Below, in pieces: positions 13,554 to 16,960 of a DNA stretch of 16,960 nucleotides; the stretch's first letter is position 1, and each line of letters opens with the position of its first letter. This stretch comes from Saprospiraceae bacterium UBA6168 (lineage in GTDB: Bacteria > Bacteroidota > Bacteroidia > Chitinophagales > Saprospiraceae). The notes beneath the pieces are model-generated. The model made no database searches, was not told the DNA's origin, and saw only the letters and a program-made list of their open reading frames with translations. Location: assembly GCA_002435785.1 (NCBI GenBank), contig DIUC01000069.1, positions 1 through 16,960 on the forward strand. The letters run 5' to 3'. The translations under genes were made by a program, and so were the position numbers.

Positions 13554-14573
13554 TCAGCCCCTGACCGCAGTTTGCCAAGCCCAAGCCGACCGCATGATTT
13601 CCTCGATGCCCCGAACAGGCTTCCAACCGAGGAGGCGTTCGGCCTTGTCACGGTTGGCGTAAATGGCCACCACATCGCCCGCCCTCCGTGGGCCGATGGT
13701 GTAGTTCAGTCGCTGGTCCGTCACCTTCTCAAAGGCATGGATGGCCTCCAGCACCGTCACCCCGTCGCCAATGCCAACATTGAAAATCTCGCTGGGCGAG
13801 GTGTACTTCCCGGACAAGAGGTAGCTCAGACAGGACGTGTGCGCTGCCGCCAAGTCCATCACATGGATATAGTCCCTGACACAAGAGCCGTCACGGGTAT
13901 CGTAGTCGCTGCCGAAAACCGTCATGCTGGCCCGCTTGCCAATGGCCGTCTCCGTGATGACCGGCACGAGGTTGCTCGCCTTCGTCCGGGGCGACTCGCC
14001 GATGAGCGCCGACTCGTGCGCACCCGCAGGATTGAAGTACCGCAAGGAAATGGCCCGCACCGTTTCCGTCACTTTGCAAAAGTCTTCGATGATTTTCTCG
14101 CCCATCTGCTTCGTGCGGGCATAAGGGCACTCGGCTTCCTGAAAGGGGGTCGCCTCCGTCACGGGCAGTTCCGTGGCATTGCCGTACACCGAGCAACTTG
14201 ACGAAAAAATGACGCTACCCACCCCGAACTCCTGCGCACATCCCAGCACGTTGACGAGGCTCTCGTTGTTGTTGTGGAAATAGCGCAGGGGCTGGAACAC
14301 CGACTCCTCCACGCTCTTCAGCGCCGCAAAGTGGATGATGCCGACGATACCGGGGTTTTCCGCAAAAACCGCCCTCGTTTTTTCGAGGTCGCATAGGTCA
14401 ACTTGGTAATTGCGCACCAGCTTGCCGGTGATTTGCTGGATGCCTTCCAGTGCTTTTTCATCCGAATTGGAAAGGTTGTCAATGGAAATGACATCGAAAC
14501 CATTGTCAATCAAATCTACAATTGTGTGACTGCCGATGTAGCCGCAGCCGCCTGTGACGAGGACTTTTTGCAT
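13554..14573 (-). CDS. galE: UDP-glucose 4-epimerase
   Basis: A 339-aa cytoplasmic SDR enzyme that interconverts UDP-glucose and UDP-galactose. The NAD-binding loop is TGGCGYIGSH (7-16), and DNLSNS follows at 32-37. The catalytic residues lie in SSSCSVYGN (about 124-132) and YARTK (Tyr151, Lys155), giving the YxxxK pair. The downstream stretches RYFNPAGAHE and NVGIGDGVTVLE are typical. The length equals that of E. coli GalE. The ATG at 14573 is used because the Rossmann fold begins there; the frame is open a further 280 bp upstream but only as antisense of the T9SS gene's C-terminus. It would supply sugars for surface polysaccharide or Leloir metabolism. It lies downstream of the T9SS gene, 76 bp away, with no clear shared promoter. 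Confidence 0.95.
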   Translation of the reverse strand: MQKVLVTGGCGYIGSHTIVDLIDNGFDVISIDNLSNSDEKALEGIQQITGKLVRNYQVDLCDLEKTRAVFAENPGIVGIIHFAALKSVEESVFQPLRYFHNNNESLVNVLGCAQEFGVGSVIFSSSCSVYGNATELPVTEATPFQEAECPYARTKQMGEKIIEDFCKVTETVRAISLRYFNPAGAHESALIGESPRTKASNLVPVITETAIGKRASMTVFGSDYDTRDGSCVRDYIHVMDLAAAHTSCLSYLLSGKYTSPSEIFNVGIGDGVTVLEAIHAFEKVTDQRLNYTIGPRRAGDVVAIYANRDKAERLLGWKPVRGIEEIMRSAWAWQTAVRG

Positions 14574-14649
14574 GGATTCTTTTTTTGTTTGCTTCGCAAA
14601 AATTGCGATTGAAATTGGGCGCAAGGTAGCTGAAATTGGGTGAAAGATT

Positions 14650-16842
14650 TTACTCCCCCACCACCCAGCCCAGCACCGCCCGACCGCCGCCGCCTTCCAG
14701 CACCACCCGGTAAGTCCCCGCCGCCAGGCCCTTCGGCAACGGGTGCTCCGTGGAGGCCACTTGGCCCTCGTACACCAGCCGCCCCTGGGCATCGAACACC
14801 CGGAGCCTCGTGCCGGGCAGCGCCGCACCCAGCACCAGCCTCGCCCCGGCATTGCCGCTGGGGTTCGGCACGATGGCCGCCCCGAACGGGTTGGCCGGCG
14901 CCTCCCCCGCCGCCGTGCCGAAGTCCACGAAGTAGTCGAAGCTGGCCGTGCAGCCCTGCGAATCGGTGACGGTGAGCGAGTAGTCGCCTGTGGGCAGGCC
15001 GCTCAGGCCCTGGGCCGTGCTGCCGTTGCTCCAGAGGAACTGGTAGCCGCCGCCCGTGCCGCCCGTGATGCCGCTTATCGTGATGACACCGTCGGTGGCG
15101 GTGGGGCTGCTGGCATGGGTGATGGCGGCGTTGGCGGAGATTGGCGGGGCATCGAAGACCTGCACGACCTGTACCTTGGCACAGCCGTTGGCGTCCGTGA
15201 CGGTGAACGCATAGCTTCCCGCCGAGATGTCCTCCGTTTGGCCCGCCCAACTGTACGGAGGGGTGCCGCCAGTCGGCACGACGGTGAAGGTCCCGTCCGA
15301 TGCGCCGTGGCAAAGCAGGGGCGGCTCCAGCGACAGGGTGAACTCCAGCACCGGGGGCGCCGTGATATTGGCGGAGCCGGTGGCCGTGCAGCCCTTGCTG
15401 TCCGTGGCGGTGACCGTGTGAGTGCCCTCGGCAAGCATCGTCGAAGCAGTCGTGGCCCCGTTGTCCCAAGCAAAATGGAGGCTGCCCGTGCCGCCCGTGG
15501 CGGTGGCGGTGGCCGTGCCCATCTGCCCAAAGCACAGGGGCTGCATTACCGTCGTGGACACGCCGATTGGGGCGGGCGGGGTGATGGTGAAATCAATGTC
15601 GCCCGTGCAGCCGAGCGCATCCGTCACGGTGGCCGAATAGCTGCCGCCGCTGAGGCCGTCGAGGGTGGGCGTGGCCTCGCCGGACTGCCAGAGCCAGGCG
15701 AAGGGCATGGTGCCGCCGAGCGGCTGCACGGTGGCCGTGCCGTCCGAGTCGCCGTGGCAGGTGATTGGGCTGACGTTGATGCCCAGCGACAGGTTGCCGG
15801 TGATACCAATGGTCACGGAATCAACGAGGGTGCAGCCGTTCCCGTCGGTGGCGGTGACCTGGTAGCCTCCGGCTTGCAGGTTGGTGGCGGTGGCCGTCGT
15901 GTCCCCATTGCTCCACAAAAAGCTGAAAGTGCCCGTGCCGCCCACTGCTTCTATATTGGCCGTGCCGCCCGTGCCGCTTACGCAGGCAATATCGGTGGCG
16001 TTGGCGCTGCCCATGATGACCGGGGACGGGCTGATGGTGATGCTGATGGTATCGCTCTCCATGCGCCCATCGGTGACGGTAATGGAATGGCTGCCGACGG
16101 GCAGGTTCAACAACGCCAAGGAAGAATCGGCGATGCTGCTGCCTGCGCTCCAGTCGAGGAAGAACGGCGGGCAGCCATGCTCCAGCGTGAGTGCGACAGT
16201 GCCTGCCCCAGTGAGGCCGCAAGGCACGGTGGCCACCGTGGCGGACGTTGCCTGGAATGCGGGGGACTCGTAGGCGCCCATGTCCACGGTGCCGCCCTGT
16301 ATGCGGGCCGCCCCTGTGATGTCCGTGAGTATGCCGAGGGAGTCCACGATGGCATTGCTGCCTGCGTTGCGGGCGGGGGAGCAGGGGTGTAGGCGGAAGT
16401 CGCCGTTGGCGGGATCGAGGAAGAGGGGGTCCTCCAAGTAGCGCATACCGGGGCCACAGATGACCTGGCCATTGGCAATAGATACACAGTCCGGGACGTC
16501 AATGAGGGTATTGGAAAAAGTAGCACCAGCTCCATTGTAGCTTATTAGTTTGCCATTTAGGGTATGGCTATTATTGTATATTATGCAATCATTGGTGTTT
16601 ATTTTGGCTGTATTATTAGCACATCTAATTAACCCATTTGAACTTTCATTAAAAGAAAAAGTGCTGTAATACATTTCAAGAATAGTTGTTGGCCCCGAAA
16701 TATATGCCACCCCACCATTAAAAGATTTCGAGTTTTCAAAAATACAATTATATAGAATCCCCTCAAAGAAGTAAGGTAAGCTGTTACCAAAACGACCTTG
16801 AAGCATTAAGAACAGTATAAAATGCTTGATCAAATACGACAT
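14650..16842 (-). CDS. SprB-repeat, beta-helix T9SS surface protein, probably 5'-truncated
   Basis: The visible 730 codons hold an N-terminal beta-helix-like part (NCIFENSKSFNGG, CSPARNAGSNAIVD, TVDMGAYES, as in choice-of-anchor Q proteins). About six SprB-type repeats follow, with GGTGTFSFLWSNGDTTAT, AGGYQVTATDGNGC and GDYSLTVTDSQGC. A C-terminal type A T9SS sorting domain ends it (IVPNPSGN, RLRVFDAQGRLVYEG, GLAAGTYRVVLE). The product would be a secreted or surface adhesin. The only ATG in frame (16842) lies inside the oppositely oriented transposase gene, with a stop at 16876-16878. The native start has therefore probably been lost or separated. The first 20 residues contain a short hydrophobic run (FILFLML) that might act as a chance signal. 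Base composition changes sharply near 16520: AT-rich before, strongly GC-rich in the repeats. Confidence 0.85.
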   Translation of the reverse strand: MSYLIKHFILFLMLQGRFGNSLPYFFEGILYNCIFENSKSFNGGVAYISGPTTILEMYYSTFSFNESSNGLIRCANNTAKINTNDCIIYNNSHTLNGKLISYNGAGATFSNTLIDVPDCVSIANGQVICGPGMRYLEDPLFLDPANGDFRLHPCSPARNAGSNAIVDSLGILTDITGAARIQGGTVDMGAYESPAFQATSATVATVPCGLTGAGTVALTLEHGCPPFFLDWSAGSSIADSSLALLNLPVGSHSITVTDGRMESDTISITISPSPVIMGSANATDIACVSGTGGTANIEAVGGTGTFSFLWSNGDTTATATNLQAGGYQVTATDGNGCTLVDSVTIGITGNLSLGINVSPITCHGDSDGTATVQPLGGTMPFAWLWQSGEATPTLDGLSGGSYSATVTDALGCTGDIDFTITPPAPIGVSTTVMQPLCFGQMGTATATATGGTGSLHFAWDNGATTASTMLAEGTHTVTATDSKGCTATGSANITAPPVLEFTLSLEPPLLCHGASDGTFTVVPTGGTPPYSWAGQTEDISAGSYAFTVTDANGCAKVQVVQVFDAPPISANAAITHASSPTATDGVITISGITGGTGGGYQFLWSNGSTAQGLSGLPTGDYSLTVTDSQGCTASFDYFVDFGTAAGEAPANPFGAAIVPNPSGNAGARLVLGAALPGTRLRVFDAQGRLVYEGQVASTEHPLPKGLAAGTYRVVLEGGGGRAVLGWVVGE

Positions 16843-16960
16843 ATCGAACCTTCCAAGTTGACAGCCGACCCGGCGCTAATCCAGGTCATCACCCTGTTGC
16901 TCAATGTCATAGAGCAACAGGCAGGGCGCATAGCGGAGCTCGAAGAGAAGGTTCATGGGT
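16822..16960 (+). CDS. N-terminus of a transposase, IS66-like (cut by window end)
   Basis: Only the first 46 codons are visible, starting MLDQIRHIEPSKLTADPALI and continuing through LLLNVIEQQAGRIAELEEKV. An N-terminal leucine/charged coiled coil with LLNxVEQQ and IAELEEK before the zinc finger is what I recall of IS66-family TnpC transposases, but the diagnostic catalytic domain lies outside the window. The start overlaps the T9SS gene's 5' end on the opposite strand. The left end of the element should lie somewhere in 16770-16821; no terminal repeat can be fixed with only one end present. A non-transposase coiled-coil protein is the alternative. Confidence 0.5.
   Translation, partial: MLDQIRHIEPSKLTADPALIQVITLLLNVIEQQAGRIAELEEKVHG

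Noticed and set aside
14743..16392. Long plus-strand open frame (549 codons) opposite the SprB-repeat gene
   Set aside because: It is antisense to a GC-rich repeat gene with clear family domains. Its product is a low-complexity Arg/Gly/Ala-rich string with no recognisable domain.

Overview
The window looks like a chromosomal piece of a Bacteroidota bacterium, most likely from the Saprospirales/Chitinophagales side of the phylum. The reasons are: two large surface proteins with SprB-type repeats, one ending in a gliding-motility/type B (CHU_C) type IX secretion sorting domain and the other in a type A sorting domain; a fused, long CcmF/CcsA-like haem lyase; DUF2520 and DUF4870 proteins; SpII lipoproteins; and -7 boxes of the Bacteroidota TAnnTTTG form. 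No tRNA, rRNA or CRISPR array was seen.

Layout. 2-1372 (+) is the C-terminal end of a giant T9SS adhesin with 123-bp tandem repeats. 1428-2427 is a 94-bp direct duplication of the 3' end of a copper ATPase gene, flanking 812 bp of unique DNA that carries a small 80-aa protein gene and an HNH endonuclease gene (both -). 2330-4417 (-) is the CopA-type P1B ATPase itself. Divergent from it are an unassigned lipoprotein (4595-5413) and a TlpA-like thiol-disulfide lipoprotein (5491-6066). 6083-6811 (-) is an RluA-family pseudouridine synthase and 7034-7612 (-) is UbiX; between them sits a cluster of GGAGAGGGG hairpin repeats that supplies the last codons of ubiX. 7754-8308 (+) is an exported thioredoxin-fold protein with a CGWC motif.

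8394-12834 (-) reads as a haem/cytochrome c maturation operon: ccmE (a CXXXY variant rather than the usual His type), a long CcmF/CcsA-like protein, a DUF2520 Rossmann protein and an overlapping 92-aa unknown. 13171-13527 (+) is a DUF4870 membrane protein, 13554-14573 (-) is galE, and 14650-16842 (-) is a SprB-repeat, beta-helix, T9SS protein whose 5' end appears to be cut off by a transposase gene (IS66-like N-terminus, 16822 to the window end, +).

Functionally, the middle of the window groups envelope redox and copper/haem genes: copper export, two exported thioredoxin-fold proteins and cytochrome c maturation. The two ends hold T9SS surface adhesins. Three intergenic spots carry long hairpins built from repeated GTT(G/T)AG units, which look like one family. 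The most striking structure is the HNH plus small-protein pair sitting between two identical 94-bp copies of the copA 3' end. It looks like a recently inserted two-gene element with an unusually long target duplication.
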